From Peribacillus asahii (GTDB lineage: Bacteria; Bacillota; Bacilli; Bacillales; DSM-1321), in the NCBI RefSeq assembly GCF_003570725.1, contig NZ_QWVS01000013.1:164001-228000 (forward strand): a stretch of DNA of 64,000 bases, in the 5' to 3' direction. The notes under the pieces are model-generated. The model saw nothing but the letters and a program-made list of their open reading frames with translations. It ran no database searches and had not been told where the DNA came from. Shown here one piece after another: positions 1-8,083 of this stretch; within the stretch, counting starts at the first letter, position 1; each line of letters starts with the position of its first letter. The position numbers were made by a program, and so were the translations under genes.

Positions 1-64
1 CTTTATGCGGCTCATAGATTTTAGCATCGATAGCTTGTAAATCTTGCGGTCGTAATAATGACAT
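1..64 (-). CDS. Major capsid protein, N-terminal fragment (cut by window edge)
   Basis: The first 21 codons (MSLLRPQDLQAIDAKIYEPHK) read off the left edge of the window. An AGGAGG ribosome binding site precedes the ATG. Its place directly after the DUF2190 and DUF2213 genes is where phages with HI1409-type portals carry the major capsid gene (often DUF2184), so the product call rests mainly on position; the visible residues are too few to identify the family. Confidence 0.6.
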   Translation of the reverse strand, partial: MSLLRPQDLQAIDAKIYEPHK

Positions 65-78
65 AGTTATTTTCCCTC

Positions 79-525
79 CTATGGTAAGTTAATTTCGATT
101 TCTACAAGTTGATTAGCCGTTGCATTGGATTTAAAAACAGCTCCTGCGATTGTAATTGTTCCACTTGTTGAGAATTTTTGAGTTGTTGGATCCACTTTAA
201 CCGCTTGGCCGTTGATAATATCGCCTCCTGCAACAACAAAAATACGACCACGTTTTACGATTGCAGCCGATGATGCCACTTCGTATTTTTGGTCGTCTTT
301 CTTTTCCACGTAATCATGAATGTGTTGAGCTAACGCGATACCGATAACCGTCCCACCCGTTTTAATCGGCGTGATTGCTGTACCTGTCGCATTTAACTGT
401 ACAGCTGCACCATATGGCACGGCTTCTTGGACTGCATATGAATCTGCTACATAGTTTTGAAAGTTTGCTAGTTGACCAGCTTTGCCCGCTGGCTCCATGT
501 ATTGCGGATAGGATGTAATAGACAT
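79..525 (-). CDS. DUF2190 family capsid decoration/cement protein
   Basis: 148 aa, no signal or membrane segment, small-residue and valine rich beta-type sequence with the phrases PYGAAVQLNATG, IGIALAQHIHDY and VAGGDIINGQAVKVDP typical of DUF2190 proteins, which sit on the outside of the phage head or help it close. It lies between the DUF2213 gene and the capsid gene with 12-15 base gaps, so it belongs to the head operon. The ATG has a strong AAGGAGG site. Role in decoration is family knowledge, not shown here. Confidence 0.75.
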   Translation of the reverse strand: MSITSYPQYMEPAGKAGQLANFQNYVADSYAVQEAVPYGAAVQLNATGTAITPIKTGGTVIGIALAQHIHDYVEKKDDQKYEVASSAAIVKRGRIFVVAGGDIINGQAVKVDPTTQKFSTSGTITIAGAVFKSNATANQLVEIEINLP

Positions 526-537
526 TCCGTTTCCTCC

Positions 538-1623
538 TTATTTACGCATGTTTAGGCGTTGAGCCTTCATGTCGTTGATTTCTTTAGACTGAGTACCAGC
601 TGAATCAACCGTTAATGCTGATTGAGCACCTGTTGAACTAAAGCCATTCACTTGAACATTAGCGACAGTTGCATCATAGAAGGCATTGATATAATCATCA
701 GACTTACTATCACCTTTAAATTCGGGATTTACAGACTGAATGACCGCTTCTTTTAGCTCACGGTCAGTTTTACCTGTAAAGTCAAATGAATCGCCTAGAA
801 GTGGCTTTACAGTAGCAATAAGCGCTACACGTTCCTCAACTTTCTTGTCTAATTCATCAGCAGACAATTGTTTTTCTTTTAATTGAGTAATCTCAGCATC
901 TTTCGCTTTGATTGTTGCATCTTGTGCATCTACACGCCCTTGTAACGTGTCTACTTGTTTAATTTTTAATTCAGCAGCATCAAGTTTCGCCTGTTGTGCT
1001 TCTAAAAATGATTTAACAGCTGAATCCACTTCATAATCTTTCCCATCAATCTTATAAACTGGCATTTTCCCTTTTCCTCCTTCATTTTCAATCTGCCATG
1101 CATCACTGTCGTTACGGATGCCAATTTCAGGACCTGCACGACCATGATCTACAACAGCAATGTGATTGATTTCAATATTCTTTTGTACTGCATCAAACCG
1201 TTGGCCGTTGTATTCGCCCTCACGTTGTTCAATATCGCTTAAAAATCCAATAGATACCTCTCGCTTACCAGCTTTAATCTTGTCGATTAGCTCGCTGTCT
1301 GTGACAGTAAATGATACAAGCAATTTGTCACCATCTACACGCGCATCTGTATGGCTTAATCCTTTTGCTAACTGTTTATGATTAGCAGTCGTTACAAGCT
1401 CACTTGGATGCTCATCAGTAACAGCTTTTGATTGTGCTGATTGCACTGTGCTATCTGACAATATTTCCTCCGGAAGCTTTGCTTCATAGCTTGTAGCCCC
1501 GTCACTACGACGATAAGGAAAAACCCCTGTACGTGTAATTGGGACGTCCTTAAATGTTAGATAACCCTCTGTCGTTTCTTGATAGTCTTTAATATAAGAC
1601 CTATCGAATCGTTGGAGCTTCAA
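538..1623 (-). CDS. DUF2213 family prohead scaffold/protease-like protein
   Basis: 361 aa. The N-terminal ~165 residues (from LQRFDRS through VSIGFLSDIEQREGE and INHIAVVDHGRAGPE) match DUF2213, a head-maturation protease-like family; residues ~185-255 are a predicted coiled coil rich in K, D, E and Q, as in scaffold regions. I start at the TTG at 1623 because a GGGGGTG site precedes it; a longer frame runs upstream but overlaps the preceding gene and gives an unrelated hydrophobic stretch. Likely chaperones or processes the capsid protein encoded two genes on. Confidence 0.75.
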   Translation of the reverse strand: MKLQRFDRSYIKDYQETTEGYLTFKDVPITRTGVFPYRRSDGATSYEAKLPEEILSDSTVQSAQSKAVTDEHPSELVTTANHKQLAKGLSHTDARVDGDKLLVSFTVTDSELIDKIKAGKREVSIGFLSDIEQREGEYNGQRFDAVQKNIEINHIAVVDHGRAGPEIGIRNDSDAWQIENEGGKGKMPVYKIDGKDYEVDSAVKSFLEAQQAKLDAAELKIKQVDTLQGRVDAQDATIKAKDAEITQLKEKQLSADELDKKVEERVALIATVKPLLGDSFDFTGKTDRELKEAVIQSVNPEFKGDSKSDDYINAFYDATVANVQVNGFSSTGAQSALTVDSAGTQSKEINDMKAQRLNMRK

Positions 1624-1669
1624 TATTTCACCCCCTTTCAGCAAATAAAAAAGCCACTCTATGAATGAC

Positions 1670-2422
1670 TCATTCAAAAACAGGTGTCCCAACACACCTG
1701 CAACGATAATCGCTACCTGGAAACTTCCCATTAGCACCATTCTTATAGTCATACACTTTACCGCTGTAATTGCGGTGTTCTTTTCGCACACGTTCGTCAC
1801 CTGCAGTTAACCAAGTAAACTTTTCAACCCCCATCGCCTCATGACGTCTCCTTGTTAGTTGTCCATGTATACTGCCACTTTGATCAACAGCAATAAACTC
1901 TGCTCGACTCTCGCTGACTTTTCCAGTTTTCATGATTTGATTGCGAATCTCTTTCATGCTTGTACCGTTCTTCATCCCCTCGTACACAATCGCCTCAATT
2001 TTGTCATGGTACTGGGAGTGAATGAACTTGATATACCCTACATTCTGCGTTACAGATGATTTTACGAAGTCATTTAGCCAACCCTCATGTTGTATAGGAT
2101 TAACCGCTGCCACTCTCGCTTGATCGTTCATATTCTTCATGTTAAATAGATTCAGGCCACTCACAAATGTATTTGCAAGATTCGTAATTTGGGAGTCAGT
2201 AAAAATATTTAACGTCAACGCCCTAACCAGCTTAAGTACACGCTGCGCAAATGTTAATTCATCAGCATCAGCTTGATAAGCTTTGATGTTCATTTTAATC
2301 GCTCTATCATACTCCTGAAGTGTGAAACGAACCATCTCTTTAATCATGCGCTTCATACCTTGCTCATAGGCCTTTTCAACAGCATATGGATAGCGTGTAG
2401 GTGGGATATTACGCTTTACCAT
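1670..2422 (-). CDS. Minor head protein, SPP1 gp7 / Mu gpF-like
   Basis: 250 aa. The C-terminal ~110 residues carry the Mu F-like head morphogenesis pattern: AEFIAVDQSG, then FTWLTAGDERVRKEH, ending in SDYRCRCVGTPVF with the usual Cys-x-Cys near the terminus. The N-terminus is helical and basic. Such proteins enter the prohead in small numbers with the portal and are often delivered with DNA. It overlaps the portal gene end by 14 bases, indicating translational coupling. Confidence 0.85.
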   Translation of the reverse strand: MVKRNIPPTRYPYAVEKAYEQGMKRMIKEMVRFTLQEYDRAIKMNIKAYQADADELTFAQRVLKLVRALTLNIFTDSQITNLANTFVSGLNLFNMKNMNDQARVAAVNPIQHEGWLNDFVKSSVTQNVGYIKFIHSQYHDKIEAIVYEGMKNGTSMKEIRNQIMKTGKVSESRAEFIAVDQSGSIHGQLTRRRHEAMGVEKFTWLTAGDERVRKEHRNYSGKVYDYKNGANGKFPGSDYRCRCVGTPVFE

Positions 2423-3731
2423 CTAGAAAACCCTTGTACACTTTCCTAGCTATATCGTCTAGATTAGCACTATCACCAGAGTATTTATTTTCCTCAGTTA
2501 AACCAAATTGACCGAAGCGAGCATTGCGCACCTCATCGACCGTATGAACACCATTTACAATGTAAATCTGGTCTGTTTCAGCGATTAGTTTACGAATCTC
2601 TGCATCTGTTTTGCTATCAACTTGCCATAAAGGATTGAACTTGATTTCCCACTCTAACGATTCAGGATCTACGTTGAACTCTTCTGATTGCATGATTAAT
2701 CGAATTAATCTCTCGAGTAACGGCTTTATCACGTTCTCTTGGTCTGCTGCAATACGAGAGTAATAGTTCATCACATCGTATTGAGCACCGGCGATAGTGC
2801 CGGACTCCTGCCCTTTAAGAACTGTCTTCGGCATTCGAGCTGAAGCAGCCATTACATCCCATACAAAATCAATCAGCTGGTCAATACCGCTGACGTTTGT
2901 TGTTTGCTTCGTTAATTCTTCGTCATTCGCGATTAATGCAAGTGCTTCGGTTCTAAACATGAAATCCATTAGCATAGATAATTCTTGCTTATCCCTCGAA
3001 TTCATACCATCAATATCCTTCGACTTGTACACCTTGAATGTGTAATCATAAAGGATTTGACCTACGCTCCACAGAGTCGTATCAAATACCTTAAACACAT
3101 CATTCATTGCTTCAATAAGCGATTGTCCTTGTACCTCGCCTTCTAGCCATCGTGTACGAGCATGTAACAATCGTGAAGTGTGAACCGCTGCATTCCCTTG
3201 TACTTTGCTTGCCATATGCTTAGATGAACGGTCAATGACTAATGAATCGAGCTTGCCATAATGAATGTCGAATACATCCTCATTTATGATGAACTCGCTG
3301 ACCTTATAACTACTGAAAGCATGTAGGTAGTCGACCGATTTTACCTTATCCGGCATTTGTTGTTTTAAATCAAACATGCTTGGTTGCGTGACACCAAGCG
3401 AGATAAAGCCATCGCCTTGAATACGCTCATACATCATCATGCGCTTGAAAGCGTCTTTTGCATTTAGATCAGCAAGCTTGCTCAGGATATTTCGTGAAAG
3501 CTCATCATTATCACAACGCAAGGTAAACCAGTTGCGCGTCATATCCTCCGCTGGAATATCGACCACATTTTGAATGATTCGGTTTTCAGCATATAAAGCA
3601 TTTAACTCATGTGCTGGTGTGCGCACATAAGTACCTGCGCTCATTCGGGCTAACTTATCCCGTTTACCGTTACGCCCTACACCGTCCATGAAATCGGTCA
3701 CGTATCGCTTAGTGGTTTCTAAAATACCCAT
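2409..3731 (-). CDS. Portal protein, DUF1073 / HI1409 family
   Basis: 440 aa. Contains the phage-portal signature region AEDMTRNWFTLRCD near residue 60, VQGQSLIEAMNDV near 200 and PKTVLKGQESGTIAG near 305. It forms the ring through which terminase pumps DNA. It follows terL by 6 bases and overlaps the next head gene. Databases sometimes label this family after the anti-CBASS Acb1 protein because of a shared domain entry; I see no separate phosphoesterase domain here, so portal is the sensible call. Confidence 0.85.
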   Translation of the reverse strand: MGILETTKRYVTDFMDGVGRNGKRDKLARMSAGTYVRTPAHELNALYAENRIIQNVVDIPAEDMTRNWFTLRCDNDELSRNILSKLADLNAKDAFKRMMMYERIQGDGFISLGVTQPSMFDLKQQMPDKVKSVDYLHAFSSYKVSEFIINEDVFDIHYGKLDSLVIDRSSKHMASKVQGNAAVHTSRLLHARTRWLEGEVQGQSLIEAMNDVFKVFDTTLWSVGQILYDYTFKVYKSKDIDGMNSRDKQELSMLMDFMFRTEALALIANDEELTKQTTNVSGIDQLIDFVWDVMAASARMPKTVLKGQESGTIAGAQYDVMNYYSRIAADQENVIKPLLERLIRLIMQSEEFNVDPESLEWEIKFNPLWQVDSKTDAEIRKLIAETDQIYIVNGVHTVDEVRNARFGQFGLTEENKYSGDSANLDDIARKVYKGFLDGKA

Positions 3732-3737
3732 CTGTTA

Positions 3738-5195
3738 TCACCTGCCTAACAAATTCTTGTATCGATCCACGACGTTCGTTTTACCACTGTACATCTGATT
3801 CAGTGCTTGCGTACAAGCATCCACCATATCGTCATGTGCAGCGTTTGGGAAGCTGACCAGCTCTTCAATAAATTCCTCAACCCATGGACACATTAACGGA
3901 TGTGGTAAATAAACATTGCCGGCTTCAAATAAAGGAGACACCGCATTAGCACGGGCCTCCTTTCCTCCTTCTGGATTAACATCTATAATCCCACTGATTT
4001 CGTCCTGTAATGTCTGAATAACAGCAGAACCATTTGCCTTATCCTCGATATATTTACTTCGTGCTTGTGGATGCTTGTCTGTCATAGCACGAATGGCTTT
4101 TACCGTTTCAGGAAAGCCCATTCGTCTATGGTCTTGATCTACCAAGAAGAAGTTTGCTTGTTTTTTACTCCATACCTGACCAGCAACAAAGTCGCTTTTA
4201 TCAGATTCCTTAAATGTACAATCCCATGATTGAGCCATTTTATCGATATGCACTGGATATATCATCACGTCATCACTCAAGCCCCATTCACGCTTTTGCT
4301 CTGGTGTTCGGACATAGTACCGCAACCATTCACGCTTAAATATAGCACCGCCAGCTGGAGTCGGACGTTGTTGGTAAAGTGAAGCCCATGTTCTCGAACC
4401 AACTTCAACCTTTTTATCCGCTGCCCATTGTTCATCGAATCCAAGCTCCGGACATAGTGCCTCACCTTCAGCACGACCAAGTAAATCGTTATCATCTTCT
4501 GCAATTGCTGGCAGTCGTAATCTAATCCATTTACGAGGACTCTTTTTAAGCAACCGACCGATTAAATCATCTTCATGCCATCGTGTCATGATAACAATTA
4601 ACGATGCGCCTTTATGCAAACGCGTTGAAAGCGTCGACTCCCATTCATTCCATATCTTTTCTCGAATAACAGGAGAAGCGGCTTCTTCGGCATTTTTAAT
4701 CGGGTCATCAATAATCATCAAGTCAGCACCTTGACCTGTAATAGAACCACCAATACCTGTCGCAATCATACCGCCTCGTTTTCCTTCAACGCCCCAATCT
4801 TTTGTGGCACTGTTGGATTCTGATAGCAATTCACCGAATAAATAAGAAAACTCCCCAAACTTATTCCGATTCAAACGACCGAACTTTGTAGCAAGGCCAT
4901 CCGAATAGGCAGCGGCAATAACACGTTTATGCGGATTTCGCGCAATGTAATAGCTTGGAAATGTTTCAGTCACTGTCATTGACTTACCATGACGCGGCGG
5001 CATTTCAATAAGCACCGATAGTTCCTCACCATCAGCAATGCGTTGTAATGTCTCACAGACAAGCTCCGTATGTCGGAAATGCTGAAAATGGCCATGATGA
5101 ACATATTCCACATAATCGCGATAATTACGGCGTGCAAGCTCTTTATTTGCCTCGTAAACTAACGCTTCAATCTGTTCATTTGTTAGAGTTGGCAA
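3738..5195 (-). CDS. Terminase large subunit (packaging ATPase/nuclease)
   Basis: 485 aa. ATPase domain: Walker A-like MPPRHGKSM at residues ~65-73, Walker B LMIIDDP at ~159-165. The C-terminal nuclease half has QSWDCTFK near 325, the YIEDKANG block and a late HDDMVDA acidic pair, all typical of TerL RNase H-fold nucleases. It cuts concatemeric phage DNA and drives it through the portal. The start overlaps terS by 20 bases. Confidence 0.95.
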   Translation of the reverse strand: MPTLTNEQIEALVYEANKELARRNYRDYVEYVHHGHFQHFRHTELVCETLQRIADGEELSVLIEMPPRHGKSMTVTETFPSYYIARNPHKRVIAAAYSDGLATKFGRLNRNKFGEFSYLFGELLSESNSATKDWGVEGKRGGMIATGIGGSITGQGADLMIIDDPIKNAEEAASPVIREKIWNEWESTLSTRLHKGASLIVIMTRWHEDDLIGRLLKKSPRKWIRLRLPAIAEDDNDLLGRAEGEALCPELGFDEQWAADKKVEVGSRTWASLYQQRPTPAGGAIFKREWLRYYVRTPEQKREWGLSDDVMIYPVHIDKMAQSWDCTFKESDKSDFVAGQVWSKKQANFFLVDQDHRRMGFPETVKAIRAMTDKHPQARSKYIEDKANGSAVIQTLQDEISGIIDVNPEGGKEARANAVSPLFEAGNVYLPHPLMCPWVEEFIEELVSFPNAAHDDMVDACTQALNQMYSGKTNVVDRYKNLLGR

Positions 5196-6069
5196 TGGCT
5201 CTCAACTCCTCTGTACTCAAATTACTGAAATCAACAACATTGATATTTGCATTTCCAGAACCCTTCGTTTCGGAACGAGCTTTTGCAATATCAGCTTTAA
5301 GTTTTTCTTCCTGTAGCTTCTTACGATCGTTATCCGAAAGAAGATCCGTATATTTAGAAAGGAACTCTAAAGCTTTCATCTTATCAGCTAGCTTAATAGA
5401 TACGCCGTCTTTACCCTTTTTGACTTCGGTTATGATTGTTCCATCGACCATTGAGGATTCCTGAAAATCCACATAGTTAACTTCAACCATAATAGGATTT
5501 CCTTCTTCATCCTCTAAAGGGCCAAAAGCACCCATTGCTTGAACCTCTTTCTTACCGAACTCAACAAAGTCAGTTATATCAGCCAAAGCAATATCGATGT
5601 ATTTCTGTAAAACCGCACTCGCATCTAACATTAGACCATCAGCCACTTCTTTTTTCATGCTCTCTATTTCAGATTTAATACTAGCCTTTACTAGCAACCT
5701 ACTACCGTTAGCATTTGCTGTAAAATAATCACATTCATAAGCCTTTTGATATGCCTTTGTAGCATTAAAATATTTGACGTAATACATACAAAAAAGCCAC
5801 TGTTTATCGGTCAATTCGCCATCTTCATTAAGCGGCAAATCATCTGTAACAGCAGCCTTTGTTTCAGTAATACTCTCCTTATTCCGAGTATCTTTTTTTG
5901 TATGCATACTTTTTGGTTTTGTGTGCACACCTTTTTTATCTTTTGACCATTTATATCGAGTCTTCCATGACTTAACGGTATTAATCGAGACATCATACTT
6001 TTCAGCAATATCTTTATATTTCATACCGCTCATATAGTCATGTTCGGCTAGTTCGTATTTTTCAGCCAC
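5176..6069 (-). CDS. Terminase small subunit
   Basis: 297 aa. Residues ~1-45 form a resolvase-like HTH ([19 protein letters not shown]) followed by a basic linker, and residues ~80-150 match the terminase_2 fold ([29 protein letters not shown]). It selects the packaging start site and hands DNA to TerL. The architecture is like XtmA of PBSX. A terminator-like hairpin lies 50 bases upstream, so transcription probably depends on read-through, antitermination or a promoter in that short gap. Confidence 0.92.
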   Translation of the reverse strand: MAEKYELAEHDYMSGMKYKDIAEKYDVSINTVKSWKTRYKWSKDKKGVHTKPKSMHTKKDTRNKESITETKAAVTDDLPLNEDGELTDKQWLFCMYYVKYFNATKAYQKAYECDYFTANANGSRLLVKASIKSEIESMKKEVADGLMLDASAVLQKYIDIALADITDFVEFGKKEVQAMGAFGPLEDEEGNPIMVEVNYVDFQESSMVDGTIITEVKKGKDGVSIKLADKMKALEFLSKYTDLLSDNDRKKLQEEKLKADIAKARSETKGSGNANINVVDFSNLSTEELRAIANSNK

Positions 6070-6116
6070 CCCTCATCACCTGCCACCTCCTTTTGATTTG
6101 AGTTATTTTGGAACAA

Positions 6117-6141
6117 AGAAAAAAGCACCCACAATGGATGC
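6117..6141 (-). terminator. Intrinsic terminator-like hairpin after the 34-aa zinc protein gene
   Basis: On the minus strand GCATCC-ATTGT-GGGTGC (one G-T pair) is followed by TTTTTTC. It lies just ahead of terS. Confidence 0.65.
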
Positions 6142-6146
6142 TCCTA

Positions 6147-6251
6147 CTAATCGTCTAATCTATACTCCAGATCACATTCATCTGAACAAAAGGAAAAACC
6201 GTTATAGATAGGTTTTCCACAATTTACACATAACTCTTTATCTTGCCCCAT
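6147..6251 (-). CDS. 34-aa zinc-ribbon microprotein
   Basis: Short frame MGQDKELCVNCGKPIYNG with Cys-x2-Cys, then CSDEC (Cys-x3-Cys) 11 residues later, and an acidic tail. A GAGGAG site sits 7 bases upstream of the ATG. The four cysteines suggest one bound zinc. Function unknown; similar tiny treble-clef or ribbon proteins are common next to phage terminases. It is followed by a terminator. Confidence 0.65.
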   Translation of the reverse strand: MGQDKELCVNCGKPIYNGFSFCSDECDLEYRLDD

Positions 6252-6321
6252 AATACCAACTCCTCTAACATTTTTAAAAATATATGTTGAATAGCTTGTA
6301 TTATTCTTATTTTATTCCTTT

Positions 6322-6346
6322 CAAATAAAAGCACCCCGAAGGATGC
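6322..6346 (-). terminator. Terminator of the 62-aa zinc-ribbon gene
   Basis: Minus-strand hairpin GCATCC-TTCG-GGGTGC with a UUCG loop, followed by TTTTATTTG, 28 bases past the stop codon. Confidence 0.7.
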
Positions 6347-6373
6347 CTCATCATCAAAATATAAATTCAAGTC

Positions 6374-6562
6374 TTATTCAAAACTTGGGACTTTTATACT
6401 TGGCTTATGAACGATTTTAGGAAAAACCCCATACACGTGCCCACATTTATCGCAATGTGCAATTTCAAACCATGGGTCTCCACCTTGGCTTCTTTCTTCA
6501 CTCTCTGTTGCTACAATATGTTTAACACCTATTATTCCGCAATCAGGACATTTCGGTTCCAT
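6374..6562 (-). CDS. 62-aa zinc-ribbon protein, phage regulator-like
   Basis: MEPKCPDCGIIG opens with Cys-x2-Cys; a second pair CDKC lies near residue 38 (AHCDKCGHVYGVF), a rubredoxin-knuckle zinc ribbon as in TFIIS/TFIIB-like folds. The start is placed at the ATG at 6562 because a GGGGGTG site precedes it; the frame stays open 12 codons further upstream. Homologues in Bacillus phages are sometimes named transcriptional regulators without proof. It has its own terminator. Confidence 0.7.
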   Translation of the reverse strand: MEPKCPDCGIIGVKHIVATESEERSQGGDPWFEIAHCDKCGHVYGVFPKIVHKPSIKVPSFE

Positions 6563-6697
6563 GTTTTCACCCCCTTCTTGCCAAAGATAATTCGACAAAA
6601 AGAGATAAATCCCTGCAAACTTCCTTGATATACCAATGAATAAAGTTATTATCTCAAGGATACAATATTATTATGACTGGGCACAGTTAGGAGTAAA

Positions 6698-6826
6698 ATG
6701 AAAGTAATTTTTATTTATACAGGCCAACAAATGCTTTTTCATGTTAATTTAGAAAAAAAGTTTATAAAGAAAGTTTTATTGCTAATAACTACATTAAGTT
6801 TAGGCTTAGGCTTTTATTTTTCATAA
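6698..6826 (+). CDS. 42-aa predicted single-pass membrane peptide
   Basis: Plus-strand frame with an AGGAG site 4 bases before ATG. N-terminal hydrophobic MKVIFIYTG, a short basic segment (EKKFIKKV), then a hydrophobic stretch (LLLITTLSLGLGFYF) to the end. It runs opposite to the neighbouring late genes and sits in the AT-rich part of the leader region. Function unknown; a holin-like, toxin-like or host-membrane role cannot be told apart from this sequence. Confidence 0.4.
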   Translation: MKVIFIYTGQQMLFHVNLEKKFIKKVLLLITTLSLGLGFYFS

Positions 6827-6858
6827 AAAACAAAAAATAAAATTCAAAAATCATATAG

Positions 6859-6886
6859 TGCCCCGTCCTTTTTATAAGGATGGGGC
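6859..6886. terminator. Strong GC hairpin, possible bidirectional terminator
   Basis: TGCCCCGTCCTT / AAGGATGGGGCA pair with one G-T and a short loop. The plus side is followed by only a weak T run, so it may act as an mRNA-end or structural element rather than an efficient terminator. It lies 33 bases downstream of the 42-aa gene. Confidence 0.45.
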
Positions 6887-6995
6887 ATAAGTAAAATTAT
6901 ATAATAAAATTGAAAATTGCATTTCTTTAATTAACTAAAGAGAAAAGTTCAATCCTATCAAGGGATTCACCTGCCAAATAAAATTATGTGATAAA

Positions 6996-7017
6996 ACAAA
7001 AACACCACCGAAAGGTG
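6996..7017 (-). terminator. Terminator-like hairpin at the end of the structured leader
   Basis: Minus-strand CACC-TTTC-GGTG followed by GTGTTTTTGTTTT. The stem is short (4 bp) but the T-rich tail is convincing. It would end or attenuate transcripts that start near 7370. Confidence 0.45.
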
Positions 7018-7020
7018 ACG

Positions 7021-7340
7021 CACACTTAAATATCTCACCCCATTATGCTAGTCGCTTAATAAATTTAATTATCCCGTCCTATATCAATCACCCAGGAGGA
7101 GGCCGGGATTGTAGTAACGGTCGCTGTACAAATCGACAGTCAGTCTTTGCAAAGGAATCTCACGCTTTGCATCCCCGTAGCTATCGCACGCAATACAGCT
7201 AGACTCCAGTTGTCCCCCCGTAATTTCAGCCGGCAACCTTCTCAGTCATTCGATACACTCGAGTACACCATTGATAAGGGAACGATGCATCTCCCATCAA
7301 GTGTTCACCTGATAAGAAAATCTTACCTTCAATAGAAAAA
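7021..7340 (-). ncRNA. Candidate structured phage RNA between arpU and terS
   Basis: No protein is credible in this ~320-base stretch, and it is clearly more GC-rich than the AT-rich flanks. Read on the minus strand it folds into consecutive helices: CAGGT/ACTTG, GGTGTAC/GTGTATC, a 9-bp hairpin at 7178-7201 (TAGCT..AGCTA with inner ATTG/CGAT), a perfect 7-bp hairpin at 7148-7171 (TGCAAAG/CTTTGCA), an AGTCT/AGACT stem (7142-7146 with 7201-7205) closing those two into a three-way junction, and ATCCCG/CGGGAT (7071-7076 with 7104-7109). It lies between the ArpU late activator and terS. I could not match it to group I/II introns, hammerheads or known riboswitches. It could be a late-operon leader, a trans-acting RNA, or overlap the packaging site. 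Confidence 0.5.
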
Positions 7341-7364
7341 TAAAAATTCCCCTCTTTTATCCCT

Positions 7365-7399
7365 AAAAATGTCCTGCTTTTTGTCGGGTTTTTGTCAGG
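7365..7399 (-). promoter_or_regulatory. Repeated GACAAAAA boxes, candidate ArpU-dependent late promoter region
   Basis: On the minus strand three GAC boxes occur as TGACAAAAA, CGACAAAAA and GGACATTTTT, spaced 11 and 12 bases (about one helical turn), just after the arpU terminator and just before the structured leader. Helically phased repeats are typical of activator sites. I cannot assign a sound -35/-10 pair. Link to ArpU is inferred from position. Confidence 0.4.
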
Positions 7400-7436
7400 A
7401 AAATAAAGCAGCCCTCAAATAATTTCAAGAGCTGCT
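7399..7436 (-). terminator. arpU terminator overlapping the gene end
   Basis: Minus strand AGCAGCTCTTGAAA pairs with TTTGAGGGCTGCT (about 13 bp including G-T pairs) followed by TTATTTT. The hairpin includes the arpU stop codon, so translation may compete with folding. Confidence 0.65.
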
Positions 7437-7798
7437 GCAATGAGAAATATAGCTTCTTTTTTTCTTGTGTAATATTGATCTTTCGTCATCCCCATATCTA
7501 GATATAAATTGATATCTTTCACACGTTTAGGAGAAAGATACTTCTCCCTAACAATTTGACGCTCCACTTCATCAAGAGCATATTCTAAGGCCCTGTCAAT
7601 TTGTCTTACCTTTAACTCCTTTTCTTTTTCATTTTGATTGAGAGAGGGAAAAAGAAGGTTGATTCCCTCTTGCAGTCGTTCATCCCTATTTTGCTGTGCT
7701 ACCTTTAAAGCCTTATATTGTTTAAGTTCACGCGCTACAGTACGTCGGACTTCTTTCTCGTTTATATCTTCAAATAAACTGAGTTGTTTTGCTCCCAT
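7415..7798 (-). CDS. arpU: ArpU-family late transcription regulator
   Basis: 127 aa. A charged helical N-terminus (LFEDINEKEVRRTVARELKQYKA) is followed by a sigma-region-4-like part (DRALEYALDEVERQIVREKYL, then YLDMGMTKDQYYTRKKEAIF) where an HTH is expected. ArpU-type proteins switch on late genes in phages of Firmicutes; its place immediately before the terminase/head operon fits. It has its own terminator, and candidate binding repeats lie just past it. Confidence 0.85.
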   Translation of the reverse strand: MGAKQLSLFEDINEKEVRRTVARELKQYKALKVAQQNRDERLQEGINLLFPSLNQNEKEKELKVRQIDRALEYALDEVERQIVREKYLSPKRVKDINLYLDMGMTKDQYYTRKKEAIFLIAAALEII

Positions 7799-7804
7799 CT
7801 CTTC

Positions 7805-7999
7805 CTACCTCCCTCTTCTTAATGCGCCATTACGTCGGCTCAATCTTTGGCCGAATTTCCCCATAAGTTCTTTCCATTCCCAATCACTTAACTGGTCTGT
7901 ATGACGCTCCTGTGATTCCTGACGATGTTTCTGTTTCTTAGGAGTAGGTTCTTGATGTTGTTTCCACTTAATCAATTGATTTTGCATTGGCGGATTCAT
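7805..7999 (-). CDS. 64-aa basic phage protein of unknown function
   Basis: Strong AAAGGAGTG site before the ATG. Very basic, Q/K/R-rich (KKQKHRQESQERH) and ending in LSRRNGALRRGR, with one hydrophobic patch (SDWEWKELMGKF). No membrane segment. It ends 6 bases before arpU, so the two are probably co-transcribed. Nucleic-acid binding is possible from charge alone; no family recognised. Confidence 0.6.
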   Translation of the reverse strand: MNPPMQNQLIKWKQHQEPTPKKQKHRQESQERHTDQLSDWEWKELMGKFGQRLSRRNGALRRGR

Positions 8000-8019
8000 A
8001 TTTTCACTCCTTTTGACAA

Positions 8020-8065
8020 ATAAAAAAGGACACCAAACAACGCTTAATGCGTCATTCAGTGTCCT
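8020..8065 (-). terminator. Terminator after the 243-aa membrane protein gene
   Basis: Minus strand AGGACAC..GTGTCCT with a nested ACGC/GCGT hairpin, followed by TTTTTTATTTG. Confidence 0.8.
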
Positions 8066-8083
8066 CCAGAGGGCTGGTAGAAC

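Noticed and set aside
2409-3731. Anti-CBASS Acb1 protein
   Set aside because: The database name comes from a shared domain entry; the protein has portal signatures and the portal position, and no His-x-Thr phosphoesterase pair was seen.
7147-7335. 62-codon plus-strand frame in the arpU-terS gap
   Set aside because: No ribosome site, composition unlike protein, and the stretch is better explained by RNA helices on the other strand.
7021-7340. Group I intron in the arpU-terS gap (phrases AATTACGGGG, ACAATCCCG, GCGACTAG)
   Set aside because: The P7 partner of GACTA and a plausible split exon are missing; resemblance is too short.
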